Positions 12,201-24,192 of a DNA stretch of 64,000 nucleotides are shown here, one piece after another. The stretch covers positions 17,200,158 through 17,264,157 of the forward strand of contig OY726573.1 in the NCBI GenBank assembly GCA_963383645.1, read 5' to 3'. This stretch comes from Muscardinus avellanarius (lineage: Eukaryota; Chordata; Mammalia; Rodentia; Gliridae). Numbering within the stretch: the first letter of the stretch is position 1; every line of letters starts with the position of its first letter. Below the pieces are notes generated by a model. It was not told the origin of the DNA. It was given only the letters and a program-made list of their open reading frames with translations, and ran no database searches. A program made the position numbers and the translations under genes.

Positions 12201-15200
12201 GGAGAGCAGCAGCACCTGGCCGCGCCCCTCGTCCTCCTGAGGATGGAGCCGGGTGGGAAGCTGCTGCCCATGGCCATCCAGGCGAGTGCCGGGACCCCCC
12301 TCAAATGCCCTGCCCCGCTCACATGCCCTCTGCCTGGGGACAGAGACCCTGCCTCTTCTCCCCCTTCCCCTCCCTCGTGGAGAACTGCCGGTCTGTCTCT
12401 TCCCTGACTGCTTGCAACCTGGCCATGCTACTGCTGGATTCTAGCCTCTTGGAAGGCAATGAGCTGGCCTTCCCCGTGTCCGCTGCCCCCGGATGCAGAG
12501 CCTGGTGTCCTACAGATGGCGAGAGGTCCACGATGCTCGGTTCCTCTTTCTTCCAGCTCCAGCCCCCCAGCTCCAGCTCTCCCACCCCAGCGCTGTTCCT
12601 GCCCTCAGACCCTCCACCTGCCTGGCTTCTGGCCAAGTGCTGGGTGCGGAGTGCAGACTTCCAGCTGCATGAGCTCCAGTATCATCTGATGAACACTCAC
12701 CTGCTGGGTGAGGTCATCGCTGTCGCCACCATGCGGTGCCTCCCGGGACTGCACCCCGTCTTCAAGGTACAGGCTCCTATCCCCATCTCAGACCTCAGAG
12801 AGGCGAAGCCCACAGGGGGGTTTAAAAACCTGAGTCTTCAACTTAGGTGTGATGGTGCACACATGTAATCCCAGTACTTAGGAGGTTTAGACAGGGGGTT
12901 GTAGATTCGAGACCAGCCTCAGCAACTTAGTGAAAACCTGTTTCAAAATAAAAAATAATGGGAGGCTGAGACAGGAGGATCACAGGTGCTAGATCAACCT
13001 CCTCAATTTAGTGAGACCTATTAAAAAAAAAAAAAAAAAAGCTGGGTGTGGTGGGCACGCCTGTATCTCAGTACTTGTTCCTGGGCAAGAATCAAAGTTA
13101 GTGGTGTAGCATGGTCTCAAGCTCCTCCTTCCCAGAGCCCGACTCTCAGGAAAATTGGAGAGCGGGTGCTCAGAGAGGCAGAAGACCTGCCTGTCAAGGC
13201 AGCGGCAGGGACAGATGCCTCAGGAGGAGAACAGGCCTGCTGGAGACCAGGCTTTACAAGGACCCATCCAAGCATGGCCTCTACTAACCGCCCCTCTAAC
13301 CCCCTCCACCCCAGCTCCTGGCCCCCCATATCCGCTACAATGTGGAAATCAACGCCCGGGCCAGATCCTCTCTCATCTCCTATGGAGGAATATTTGATAG
13401 GGTAAGAAGGAAAGGGGCATAAACAGCTTTATTCCATAACTCTATGAACCTACTGACACTCTCAGGATCCAAGACCAATTAATTATGTGTGAGTGTCCTC
13501 TCCAAACCCTTAAATTAAGCCCATGAGCCTGTCCCTTTTATACCCAGCTGTAAATCTCAACACCCCATTTCTGAGCCCAGTGTATGACCTGCCGTGGTTC
13601 TGCATCCCTGTTCTCCCCCTTAATTAAGCTCTAATTTCTCTTTCCCAGGCGGGAAGCATAGGTGGAGGGGGCCACATAGAGCTGCTGCGCCGGGCGCTGG
13701 CTCAGCTGACCTATCGCTCCCTCTGTCCTCCTGATGACCTGGCTGACCGGGGCCTGCTGGGAATCCCAAATGCACTCTATGCCCACGATGCTTTAAGGAT
13801 CTGGGAGATCATTGCCCGGTGGGTGAGAGGAAGCTGGGAAATGGACGGTGGCGGTGAGAGGCCCCTGGGAAAAAGCCAGGGCGGCACTCTGGCTTGAGGT
13901 CAGCATGGGGCAAATACAAACTGAAAACAAGAAGGTGCAGAGAGCAACAGGGAGGTGGTGCACAACTGTTATCCCAGGGGCTTGGGAGGCTGAAGGAGGA
14001 TTGCAGGATCTAGGCCAGCTTGGGCAACTCAGAGTAATTCCAACAATTGTGGAGGCTCAGGCACGAGGATTCCAAGTTTGAGGCCACCTGGGCAACTTAG
14101 ACCCTGTCTCAATGTTTTGTTTTTTTAATAAACCAAGCAGAGTTGCACACTCTTGTAACCCCAGTACTTGAGAGGCTGAGACAGGAGAATCTCAGGTTGG
14201 AGGCCAGCCTCAGCCACTTAGTGAGGCCCTCTGCAACTTCGTGAGACCCTGTTTCAAAATAAATAATTAAAAAATAGAGCTGGGCGTGGTGGTGCACGCT
14301 TGTAATCCCAGCACTTGGAGGCTGAGACAGGAGGATCGTGCAGGTTCAAAGCCAGCCTCAGCTACTTAGTGAGGCTGTCTGCAACTTAGTGAGACCCTGT
14401 TTCCAAATAAAGTATAAAGTAGGTCTGGAAGTATAGCCCAGAGGTAGAAAAGCTCCTGGGTTCCACCCCCAGTACCACCAAAAAAAAGAATAAAAAATAG
14501 GGCTGGGGATGTACCTCAGAGGTAGAATGCCCCTGGGTTCCATCACTACTTCCAAAAATCCAAATAAATAAAAATGAAAAGAGCCGGAGTGTAGAGTAGA
14601 GCCCCTGGGTTTAGTCCCAGTGCAGGGTGGGAAAGGAAGAGTGAAAGAGTGAGGAGATGGTGGGTGGGTAGAAATGGAAAATGGAGGGACAGGGGTAAGG
14701 GTCGGGAGCTGGGAAAGTGGAGCGGGTAATCATGAGATCTGGTCCAACTGGAGACTGTTACCAAGAAGCCAGCAGCCAGGAGCGTGGAGGCGACTCCTGG
14801 AACCACTGACTTGACGTGTCCTTTAACCGAGTGTGTCCATGACCTGGCCAGCACCCAGCACCAAGTCTTGTAGGATCTGACCAGGGACAGGCGAGCGCGC
14901 TGGGCAGAGGCCCCAGCAAAGAGGAGCAGAGGTCGGAGGCTGGGCCTCCTGCGGTCAGAGCTCAGCTCCCGTCTCTGGGCAGGTACGTGGAGGGCATCGT
15001 GCGCCTCTTCTACCAGAGAGACGACGTGGTGCAGGGGGACCCTGAGCTGCAGGCCTGGTGTTGGGAGATCACCGAGGTGGGGCTGTGCCAGGCGCAGGAC
15101 CGAGGTAAGATCCATGCTGGAGACAGGAGTCCTTGGACGCCCTGCCCTTGGGGAAGGACCCCAACGCCTGCCACCCCTACCCTATGCATGGAAAGCCTCC

Positions 15201-18200
15201 CAATCATTCAGGACCTCCAAGACTGAGCACAGTGCTAGACACCCGAGGACCATCCCCTCAGAGACCCTGGCTGCCAGCCCCTACTCCTGTCCCCAGCTGC
15301 AGTCGCCGATGCCCAGGACCTGCCAGGGCTGAGCCAACTGGCCGGAAGCACAGCCGGAAGCGCTGCTGCCGGGTCCCCACTGGGCTCAGGGCTGTCTTCA
15401 TGGTGCCCTGCCTTCCTAGCAGAAGACATCATGTGCCGTTTCCCCCCAGGTCCATAGTGACCCACCCTGGCTCGCCCTCCCTCTGCCCTGTGTGCTGTCC
15501 ACCATGCAGAGCCCCGGCACACTGCCCACTTGCTAGAGTGCGAGGTAGTTTCTAGGTACGGCCTTGGTATGACACATGCATCAGTTCAAACCTGACTCGG
15601 TGCCCCGATTCTTGGGGCTCAGGTTTCTTTGACCAAACCACTCTCCTCACTAGGATCTGGCAATGCCTTTATGCCCCCCACATCCCTGAGCCACCCACAC
15701 TCACAGTCCTCTGTCTCTCATCCACACGGGCCACCCAGCACATCACACCTGGGCCTTCAGCCCTGCCCACATGCGCTTCAGAGCAGGGCCGTGAATCCCA
15801 TCCTCTGCCTCTGGGGCACCTGACCTGGGGATGCACAGAGCACTAACCAATGGTTCCCCACGCGTGGGATCGTGCCTTGAAGGGCCTGGGACTGTGTCTT
15901 CCCCAAACCCCACCACATCCGCCCTTCCAGGACCAGCATTGCTGTGGTCCTTCTCAGTGCTGTCCCGCAGTCTCCACGTGCCCCAAAGGCCCTAGAGGTG
16001 CAAGGGGGGCGTAGGAGTGTGCACACTCAGGCTCGCAGTGCATTGTGGTCCAGGTGGCCGCACCCATGTCTACTCCTGCCAGCAGAGCAGGAGCTAGAGC
16101 CTCCATATCCTGCGACACACGTGAGACACCTGCTCCTGCCCTTGTATTCACTGCAGCCATCTAGCAGGTGCCTAACACAGGCTGCACTGCCGCAGTGATT
16201 AGCTGAGCTGAGTACCTTTTCTTTGGTTTAATGGCAATTGGGATAGCCCCCTTTGGAAAATGTCTGTTAAAGCCTTTTACCTTTATCTCTCTGGATGTCT
16301 GCTTTACCCTGTGACTTTTAACCTTTCTTCTTTTTCTTTATTTTAACCTTGGGATTGAACCCAGGGACTTCTACCTCCAGGGTATATCCCATCCTTTTTT
16401 TTTTTTTTCTTAAATAGGGTCTTGCTAAGTTTCTGAGACTGTCCTCAAGCCTGCGATCCTCTGGCCTGGCCTCCCAAGTACTAGGAGGGCAGGTGTGCAC
16501 CACCACACCCAGCTTCCCCACATTTCCAGGACAGGATATGTGACCACACAGCGTATTAGCCCTCCTCGCCCTCCAAGTCCTACCGCAGTAACAGCAGCCA
16601 CAGCACTGAGGGATTTGATGTGGATGCTCTCATTCATACATGAATCAGCACGTTCACAGCTAGAATCCAAGGATCTGACCATACAATAATTCAGAGGAAG
16701 GAAGATGTATTTGCTCGTGGTTTACTTGTAGAATTGCAGGGCTCAGTCCTTGAGGCTGGGGACAGAGGTCCTGGGCATGGAGGGGAAGGGAAGACAAGGA
16801 GGCCCAAGGCTTCGCTCCTCACATCATGGAGGCCGGAGCGAGAGAGAGCAAGGGAGCAGGAACCATGTGGAACCCCAAGGCCACAGCCGGGGACGCGCCT
16901 TCCCCAGCAGCACCTCCTGGCCCGGGCCATGACCCAGCGGAAGCCCTTGCAGTGCACTGGCCACCGCTGAGATGCCACCAAGCCCGCCCCCCGCCCTGCC
17001 ACCCTGCTTCTGTGAGGGCGGGGGCGCCCCAGGCCACTAAGATCCAGGACCTATTATCCCCACTCTCAGAGGAAAATGCGGATGGATGCTCAAGCAGTGG
17101 GGCAGCTGGGTGAGGTGTCCGCGGTGCCCAGGGGGGACGCCGCAGCACCCCGCTTCACGGGTGATGGTCAGCGGCACTGCCCTGACCCTTAGCCAACCGC
17201 TGGCCCCCTCCCTGCTTCCCCGCCTCCCTTCTACTCTTCTTTAAATTGTGCTTTTACTGCTTCTGATGATGTGTGACAATGACGTACCACCACACGCCAT
17301 AGTGAGGTCTAGACAGACACAGGCACAGAGCCCTTGGCGTTTCCCTCTAGATCCCAGCGCTGCCGCCCCCGCCCTGCGCGTGGTACTGAGGTTGGTACTG
17401 ACAGCTTCATACATGGACTCGGCGCTTCTCAGCTCCCTAGGCCTCTCCTCCCTTCCCACCGCCCTACTTTTCCCACTGGCGTCCCCCTCATTTAGTGAGG
17501 TCCCTTTAGCTTCCCAATTTCTCTCTCGCTTCCACATAGGAAAGAAAACACACGACCTTGCCCTTCCTGAGACTCATCACTGACATATCCTGTATAACTT
17601 AACCATTCTGCTTAACATCTTTCTCTCCTGCTAGAGTCTAAACCACACGAGGCAGATGAGCTGGGCGCTGTGGCGCAGGCCTGTCACCCCCGTACCTGGG
17701 AGGCTGAGACAGAGGACCAGAGGTCCCAGTGCAACCTCACCAACTACTGAGACCCTCAGCAGCCTAGTGAGACCCTGACTCAAAATTAAGAAATAGGGAT
17801 CTATCTCAGAGGTAGAATGACCCTGGGTTCGATTCCAAGAAGGAAGGAAGGAAGGAAGGAAGGAAGGAAGGAAGGAAGGGAGGGAGGGAGGGAGGGAGGG
17901 AGGGGAGAGAAGGAGAAAGAAGAGAATTTGTTTTGGACGCCATCATATTTCCTAGAGAAGGCCTGGTACACAGTAGTTCAATACTTCGTGAGTAAATGAA
18001 TGCATGCTCACTAATTCTAGGGTCTGGGCGTCCAGAGACATCAGCACTTATTTCTCTGAGGCTGCGACTGGTAAACACTGTCCCTTCTCCTAGGTTTCCC
18101 TGCCTCCTTTCAGTCTCGGGATCAGCTCTGTTATTTCCTCACCATGTGCATCTTCACATGCACTGCCCAGCACTCGGCCATCAACCAGGGCCAGGTAGGG

Positions 18201-18788
18201 ACGGCGGAGAGGCTGGGGCCCTGGGGCAGGGGTCTGGCCGAGGGGTGCTTGAGGAGAGCTGGGAACCCGCGTCCCGGGGTCAAGGTTCTAGTGAGTGCGG
18301 CCTCCTCGTCCCCCAGCTGGACTGGCACACCTGGATACCCAATAGTCCGTGCTCCATGCGGATGGCCCCACCCATCATCAAGGAAGCTGTGACCATGGAC
18401 ACCGTCATGAGGTCGCTACCTGACATCTGGCAGACCTGTCTTCAAATGGCCGGCACATGGCTGCTGAGCCGGCGGCAGCCGGACATGGTAAGGGGGAACC
18501 TCTGAACCTGGGGCGCCCACACAGGACAGGGAAGGCCGGGCGAGGGGCTGTGTCCTGGGACCTGACTCTTGGAATTAGCACCCCCTTCACCCTTCGCTTC
18601 TGCCTCAGGTACCCCTGGGGCACCATAAAGAGGAATACTTCTCAGGCCCTGAGCCCAAGGCCGTGCTAAGGAGATTTCAAACAGATCTGGAGGGCCTGGA
18701 AAGGGAAATCGTGGCTCGAAATAAGCAGCTTGACATTCCCTACGAATACATGAAGCCCAGCCACATAGAAAACAGCGTCACCATCTGA
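8748..18788 (+). CDS. ALOX12: Arachidonate 12-lipoxygenase, platelet type (14 exons)
   Basis: Non-heme iron dioxygenase that converts arachidonate to 12S-HPETE in the cytosol and at membranes. Exons: 8748-8882, 8953-9151, 10872-10950, 11043-11165, 11254-11357, 11563-11723, 12138-12281, 12557-12766, 13315-13401, 13649-13818, 14983-15104, 18094-18194, 18317-18487, 18609-18788. Phases join without a stop to give 661 residues (human ALOX12 has 663). The N-terminal PLAT domain is about 1-111, followed by the catalytic domain. Iron ligands are His358, His363, His538, Asn542 and the C-terminal Ile661; Asn at the fourth position fits ALOX12. Ala401 predicts S stereochemistry. The volume-determining pair is Ala415-Gly416 (human ALOX12 has Ala-Val). 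The start [11 protein letters not shown] fits the family. Best match is ALOX12, not Alox12e, from the C-terminal exons ('[20 protein letters not shown]', 'IENSVTI'). Intron 7 has a GC donor; all other introns are GT-AG. It converges on ALOX15. Confidence 0.96.
9303..9465 (+). mobile_element. B1-ID SINE in ALOX12 intron 2
   Basis: Sense copy with a GC-rich, shortened B1 half, linker 'agaccccgttgc', and an ID half with 'gtgcagctcagaggtgg' ending 'ccatcctcggcaccaa'. Confidence 0.7.
10088..10648 (-). mobile_element. Nested and adjacent SINEs in ALOX12 intron 2
   Basis: A complete antisense SINE (about 10165-10376) sits inside an older antisense SINE whose halves are at about 10088-10150 and 10380-10425. 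A further antisense SINE with its own ID and B1 halves follows at about 10455-10648. Confidence 0.75.
12276..12290 (+). promoter_or_regulatory. ALOX12: Non-canonical GC splice donor, ALOX12 intron 7
   Basis: Exon 7 ends ...ATCCAG and the intron begins GCGAGT, not GT. Comparison with other ALOX12 proteins places the exon end exactly here, and the reading phase continues correctly into exon 8. GC-AG introns are a known minor class spliced by the major spliceosome, often with weaker and regulated usage. Confidence 0.8.
12845..13080 (+). mobile_element. B1-like SINE fragments in ALOX12 intron 8
   Basis: One sense B1 half (about 12845-12957) is followed by a second partial B1 half with an A18 run (about 12960-13038) and the head of a third. 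The ID halves are missing. Confidence 0.65.
13945..14635 (+). mobile_element. SINE cluster in ALOX12 intron 10
   Basis: Tandem sense copies at about 13949-14110 (B1 only), 14140-14275 (B1 half) and 14278-14490 (complete dimer). Extra ID-like halves follow at about 14500-14570 and 14583-14630. The repeated right halves suggest repeated insertion into A-rich tails. Confidence 0.75.
16340..16515 (-). mobile_element. B1-ID SINE in ALOX12 intron 11
   Basis: Antisense dimer with the ID part 'gggattgaacccagggactt' and a B1 half ending 'caccaccacacccagctt'. Confidence 0.75.
17660..17905 (+). mobile_element. B1-ID SINE with (GGAA)n/(GGGA)n tail
   Basis: Sense SINE (about 17660-17838) whose tail has turned into (AAGG)n and then (GAGG)n microsatellite at about 17838-17905. 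Confidence 0.8.
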
Positions 18789-19446
18789 GCCCCCTGCTCC
18801 CCGCCCACTGGGCCGCCAGGGGCGCACGGCCGCCCGCGCTGTGTTCCCGGCCTCAGTGGCCTGGCGCTCTGCTCCTGAGTTCCTACATGACTACTTATTC
18901 CACTGGCTCCAAGCAGCGCCTCGCCTCCCGGTCCCCTGTGAGAATGGTCTTCAACTTGGAGCTACATTCTTTACAGAAACCCGCTGTCCTCCTGTCGCTT
19001 TCTGCTAGCCCTGGAAATTTGCTTTACCCGTTTGTTATGTAATGTGGGGCGCCGTTTTCCCTGGTTGGCCATAGAGAGCTGGCCCCGTGTTCTTTCTCCC
19101 TGCGGGGCTGCTCCTTCACCCCGGGCTGTTTTTGAAGAGCCCGTCCTTCCCCGCTCGTCTCCAGCGCTGACATCCACCACTTGCCCTGCGCGCAGGAGAC
19201 CGTGCGCCAGCTGTCTCTCCTCCTTCCTGCCCCACACTGACGTAACCGCGGGGGTGTCCGCCTCACACTGCCCCCCATTTGATAAGACAGACATATCCAA
19301 CTCGTGCGTTAGACCTGCTTTGGCTTTTCTTGGATTAGAATTGGGTTGTATTAGAATTGGGTTGTCAATGCCATGATAACTTTGACTGAAATCACATTGC
19401 ATTTACATAAAATATTAATCTGAAACCAAGTCTGCATCTTGTGTGT
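18789..19446 (+). other. ALOX12: ALOX12 3' flank / likely 3'UTR
   Basis: Starts GC-rich and becomes AT-rich. I find no canonical AATAAA before the next SINE; 'acataaaatatt' near 19408 is only a weak candidate. The true 3' end is unresolved. Confidence 0.4.
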
Positions 19447-19640
19447 GTTGTGTAGTACTGGGGTGGAACCCAGGGGCCTTCTATCTCCCGCCTACAACCC
19501 CCAGCCCTTTTTTATTGTTTATTTGGAAATGGAATCTTGCTAAGTTGCTGAGAGCCTCACTAAGTTGCTGAGGCTGGCCTCGAACCTACGATCCTGTCTC
19601 TGCTTCTCAAGTACTGGGATTACAGGCTCAAGTTTGCATG
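19447..19640 (-). mobile_element. B1-ID SINE
   Basis: Complete antisense dimer: 'gtactggggtggaacccagg', then a B1 half ending 'actgggattacaggct'. Confidence 0.8.
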
Positions 19641-19799
19641 AGATACGTCCAACTGGTCATTTTATACATTGTGAGCTCATTTGTTTTATGTCTTCATAAT
19701 TGACATCCATGTTCGCGAACATGATTGGCCAAGGGAGAGTTGGAGATCTGCAGTCGGTCAATATCAGAAACTGCAAAATGACCTGTTAAAATAATAGGA

Positions 19800-20075
19800 G
19801 GCCGGTCGTGGTGGCGCACGCTTGTAATCCCAGCATTCGGGAAGCTGAGACCAGAGGATCGTGGTTCACAGACAACCTCAGCTACTTAGTGAGGCCCTCT
19901 GCAATTCAGTGAGACCCGGTTTCAAAATAAAGAATAAAAATATAGGGCAGGGGGTGTAGCTCGGAGGTCGAATGCCCCTGGGTTCCATTCCCCGGACCCT
20001 TAAAAAAAGAAGAATAAAAATATAGGGCTAGGGGTGTAGCTGGAAGGCACACCCAGTACTGCAAAAATAATTATA
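19800..20075 (+). mobile_element. B1-ID SINE plus extra ID half
   Basis: Sense dimer (19800-20005) followed by a second, truncated ID-like half (about 20010-20070) and an (AT)n run at about 20072-20088. Confidence 0.8.
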
Positions 20076-20379
20076 TATATATATATATGAAAATCAAAGT
20101 AGATGATTATGTCAACAGAGCCTGAAATGCATCCCAAATAAAGCTGCAAAGTAAAATCAAACTTTAAAAGAATCTTCCGTAACATAGCACATGCGCATGT
20201 GCACTCACACATGAGAATGAACCGGAAATGTCACATCATCAAAACCATCACACTTAAGTCAGAACTCAGGGAAAGATCTCCACCTCCACTGCTGTTATTC
20301 CACGTACTCTGGGAGAGGCTAGTTAGTCCAAAAGGAAAGAATAAACTTTTAAGGAAAACAACAGAATAATCATTATTTG

Positions 20380-20394
20380 AGAGAATATATTTCT
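20380..20394. repeat. LINE-1 target-site duplication, left copy
   Basis: AGAGAATATATTTCT, repeated exactly at 30478-30492. The pair bounds the full-length LINE-1. Confidence 0.93.
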
Positions 20395-23049
20395 TTTTAA
20401 AATTTTTTTATTGGTACATTATATTCATGCATGATATTGGGGTAAAAAACTTGTGTGTACATACAAGTACACATCACCCATTTAGCCCCTACCCAATTCC
20501 CACCCCATCCCCTCCCCATCCCTCCTTCCCTTGCTTGGCTTAGTGGTTGGCTTCGATATGTGTAAGTACATTGTGTGTTTTAGAGAATTTCCTTCTTCCC
20601 CCTCCCATCCCCTCATTTAGGTTGTCTTGTTTGCTCCTCTATAGGATTTCCTTTTTCATCTAGAGTTCCTCCTATGACCCATTACTCCTTAGCTTTCACA
20701 TATTAGGGACAGCATCTGATTTCTTATTTTTTATGACTGACTAATCTCACTTAGCATAATGTCCTCCAGTTCCATCCATTTCCCTGAAAATGACGTAATT
20801 GAGTTTTTTTAATGGCTGAGTAAAATTCCATTGTGTACATATCCCACAGTTTTGTAATCCATTCATCTGTTGATGGACATCTTGGCTGGTTCCATAGTTT
20901 GGCTATGGTGAATTGGGCAGCTATGAACATAGATACACATGCATTAGTTTGGTAGTTTGGTTTCCTATCTTTTGGGTAGATATCCAGAAGTGATATTGCT
21001 GGATCAAATGGTAGATTTGTTCCCATTCTTCTGAGGATTCTCCATACTGTTTTCCAAAGTGGTTGCACTAATTTGCAATCCCACCAACAATGTTTTAGAG
21101 TTCCTACTTCTCCACATCCTCTCCAGCATCTGTTGTTATTTGTGTTTTGAATGATTGCCATTCTAGTTGGAGTTATGTGAAATCTCAGGGTAGTTTTGAT
21201 TTGCATCTCTCTGATTGCCAGTGACGTTGAGCATTTTTTCATGCATTTATTGGCCATTTGAATTTCTTCTTTCGTGAAATGTCTGTTTAGTTCACTTGCC
21301 CGTTTTTTGATTAGATGATTTGTTTTCTTAGTGTTGAGTTTCTTGAGTTCTCTGTATATTCTAGATATTAGTCCTCTATCAGAGGTGTAGGTGGCAAAAA
21401 TCTTCTCCCATTCTGTTGGCTCTCGATTGAGGTTCTTGACAGTTTCCTTTGCTGAACAGAAGCTCTTCAGTTTCATGCAATCCCATGTATTGATCTGCCT
21501 TTTAATTTGTTGTGCCTTTGGGGTCTTGTGGAGAAAGTGTTTATCTGTGCCTATGTGTTGCAGTGTTGGACCTATGCCCTCTTCAAGAAGCTTAAAGGTC
21601 TCTGGTTTGATTCCCAAGTTTTTGATCCAGGATGAGAAAGTGGGATTAATTTCCAATTATCTGCATATGGTTAACCAGTTTTGCCAACACCATTTGTTGA
21701 AGAGGCTATCTTTTTTCCAGTGTATGTTTTTGGCCCCTTTGTCAAAAATCAATTGGCTGAAAGTGTGTGGACTTGTTTTTGGGTCTTCTATTCTGCTCCA
21801 TTGGTCTATGTATCTGTTTTTGTGCCAGTACCATGCTGTTTTTATTACAATGGCTTTGTAATATAGTTTAAAGTCAAGTATTGTGATTTTTCCTGCATGT
21901 TTTTTTGTTGCTGAGAACTGCTTTGGCTATTCTGGGCTTTTTGTTATTCCAAATAAATTTAAGGACTGATTTTTCTATATCTGTGAGGAATGATCTTGGT
22001 AGTTTAATGGGCATTGTGTTAAATCTGTAGATCACTTTTGGAAGGATGACCATTTTAATGATATTTATTCTGCCAATCCATGAACATGTAAGATCTTTTC
22101 ATCTTCTAAGATCTTCTTCGATTTGTTTTTTGAATGATTTATAAATTTCTTTGTAGAGATCTTTTACCTCCTTGGTTAAGTTTATTCCTAAGTATTTTAT
22201 TTTTTTGTGGGAGATCCTGAGCAGAAATGTTTTCTGAATTACATTTTCAGTGGATTTATGGTTGGTGTACAGGAAAGCTTCTGATTTTTTAAGACTGGTT
22301 TTGTATCCAGACACTTTGCTGAATTTGTTAATCAGTTCTATAAGCCTTTTGGTTGAGTTTGTTGGGTTTTCTAAATATAGTATCATGTCATCTACAAATG
22401 GTAAAAGTTTGAGTTCTTCTTTTCCTATTTGTACTCCTCTGATTTCCTTTTATTGCCTTGTTGCTCTGAAAAGAGTCTCTAGTACTATATTGAAGAGAAG
22501 TGGTAACAGTGGACATCCTTGTCTTGTTCCTGTTTTTAGGGGGAATTCTTGAAGTTTTTCCCCATTTAATATGATGTTGGCGGTGGGCTTATTATAGATT
22601 GCCTTTATGATGTTGAGATATGTTCCTTCTATTCCAATTCTCTGCGGTGCTTTTTATCATAAATGGATGTTGGATTTGATCAAATGCTTTTTCAGCATCT
22701 ACTGAAATGATCATGTGATTTTTGTCTTTGATTCTGTTTATATGGTGAATTACATAGATTGATTTTCATATGTTGAGCCAGGCTTGCATCCCTGGGATGA
22801 ACCCTACCTGGTCATGATGTATGATTTTCTTGATGTGGTTTTGAATGCGTGTTGCTAGTATTTTGTTTAATAGTTTTGCATCCAGGTTCATCAGAGTTAT
22901 AGGCCTGTGGTTTTCCTTCCTTGAACTGTCTTTATTTGGTTTGGGTATTAGTGTGATGTTGGCTTCATAGAATGTATTTGGGAGAGTCCCACTTTTTTCT
23001 ATTTCATGAAATAGTTTGAGGAGTATTGGGATTAGCTCTTCTATATAGG

Positions 23050-23250
23050 TTTTTTTTTTTTTTTGGGTGGTACTGGGGTTCCTGGAAGCCCTTCTACTTC
23101 TGGGCTACACTCCCAGACCTATTTTTACATTTTTATTTGGAAACAGGGTCTCCTAAGCCAGCGCGCGCGGCTGGCTTCGAACCTGCGCGATCCTCCTGTC
23201 TCAGCCTCCCAAGCGCGGGGATTACAAGCGTGCGCCACCACGCCCGGCAG
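23050..23250 (-). mobile_element. Young-type B1-ID SINE in LINE-1 ORF2
   Basis: Complete antisense SINE of the compact subfamily, with a T-run at the tail. It is flanked by TTCTATATAGG at 23039-23049 and 23251-23261, a clean target-site duplication inside the LINE-1. Confidence 0.95.
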
Positions 23251-24192
23251 TTCTATATAGGTTTGATAGAATTCACTTGGGAAACCAACTGGTCCTGGGC
23301 TTTTCTTTGATGGTAAGCTCTTTATTGCTATTTCAATCTCTTTGATTGTTATTGGTTGGTTTAAGCATTCTATATATTCTTGACTCAGTTTAGGAAGGTT
23401 GTATTCATCTAGGAAGTTGTCAATTTCCTTCAGATTTTCCATTTTGTTGGAGTATAGTTTTTCAAAGTAGTTTCTGATAATCCTCTGGATTTTAACGCTG
23501 TCAGTAGTAATGTCTCCTTTTTCATCTCTTATCCTCATAATTTGGGTTGACTCTCTTTTTTTTTAGTTAGGTTGGCTAGTGGTTTATCTATCTTGTTACT
23601 TTTTCAAGAAACCAGGTTTTGGTTTTGTTGATTTTCCGTATTGTTTTATTCTCTATTTCATTAATTTCTGCTCTAATTTTAATAATTTCCTGTCTTCTAC
23701 TGGCTTTGGGGTTCAATTGTTCCTGCTTTTCAAGGGCTTTGAGGTGTGTTGTTAGGTTATTTATTTGAAGATGTTCTGTTTTTCTTATGTGAGCACTCAG
23801 TGCTATAAATTTTCCTCTTAATACTGCCTTCAGAGTGTCTCAGAGGTTTTGATATGTTGTATCTTTATTTTCATTTATTTTAAGAAATTTCTTGATTTCA
23901 CCTCTTAAATCTTCTATGACCCATTCTTCATTCAGAAAAGTGGTGTTCAGTCTCCACATGTTTATGTTGTTTCTCTGGGTCTTCTTATAGTTGATTTCTA
24001 GTTTCATTCCATTATGGTCTGAAATGACACAGGGAAGTATGTAACATTTTTTTAATTTGGTAGTGCTTATTTTGTGTCGCAGGATGTGATCTATTTTGGA
24101 GAAGGTTTCGTGAGCAGCTGAGAAAAGTGTAAACTCTGCTGTAGTTGGGTGAAATATTCTATATGTGTCCAACAGTTCCATTTGATTAATGG

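Larger units (their letters stand above)
15105..18093 (+). other. ALOX12: ALOX12 intron 11 (3 kb)
   Basis: Longest intron of the gene. It begins GTAAGA and ends 'ttctcctag'. It holds an antisense SINE (about 16340-16515), a sense SINE (about 17660-17850) and a GGAA/GGGA microsatellite. The rest (15105-16339 and 16516-17659) shows no recognisable feature. Confidence 0.8.

Noticed and set aside
8748..18788. Identifying the + strand gene as Alox12e
   Set aside because: The C-terminal exons, Asn as fourth iron ligand and the PLAT domain all match ALOX12 better; Alox12e is closer to ALOX15.
20751..21656. 301-codon open frame as a host gene
   Set aside because: It is the intact C-terminal part of LINE-1 ORF2 within a broken element.
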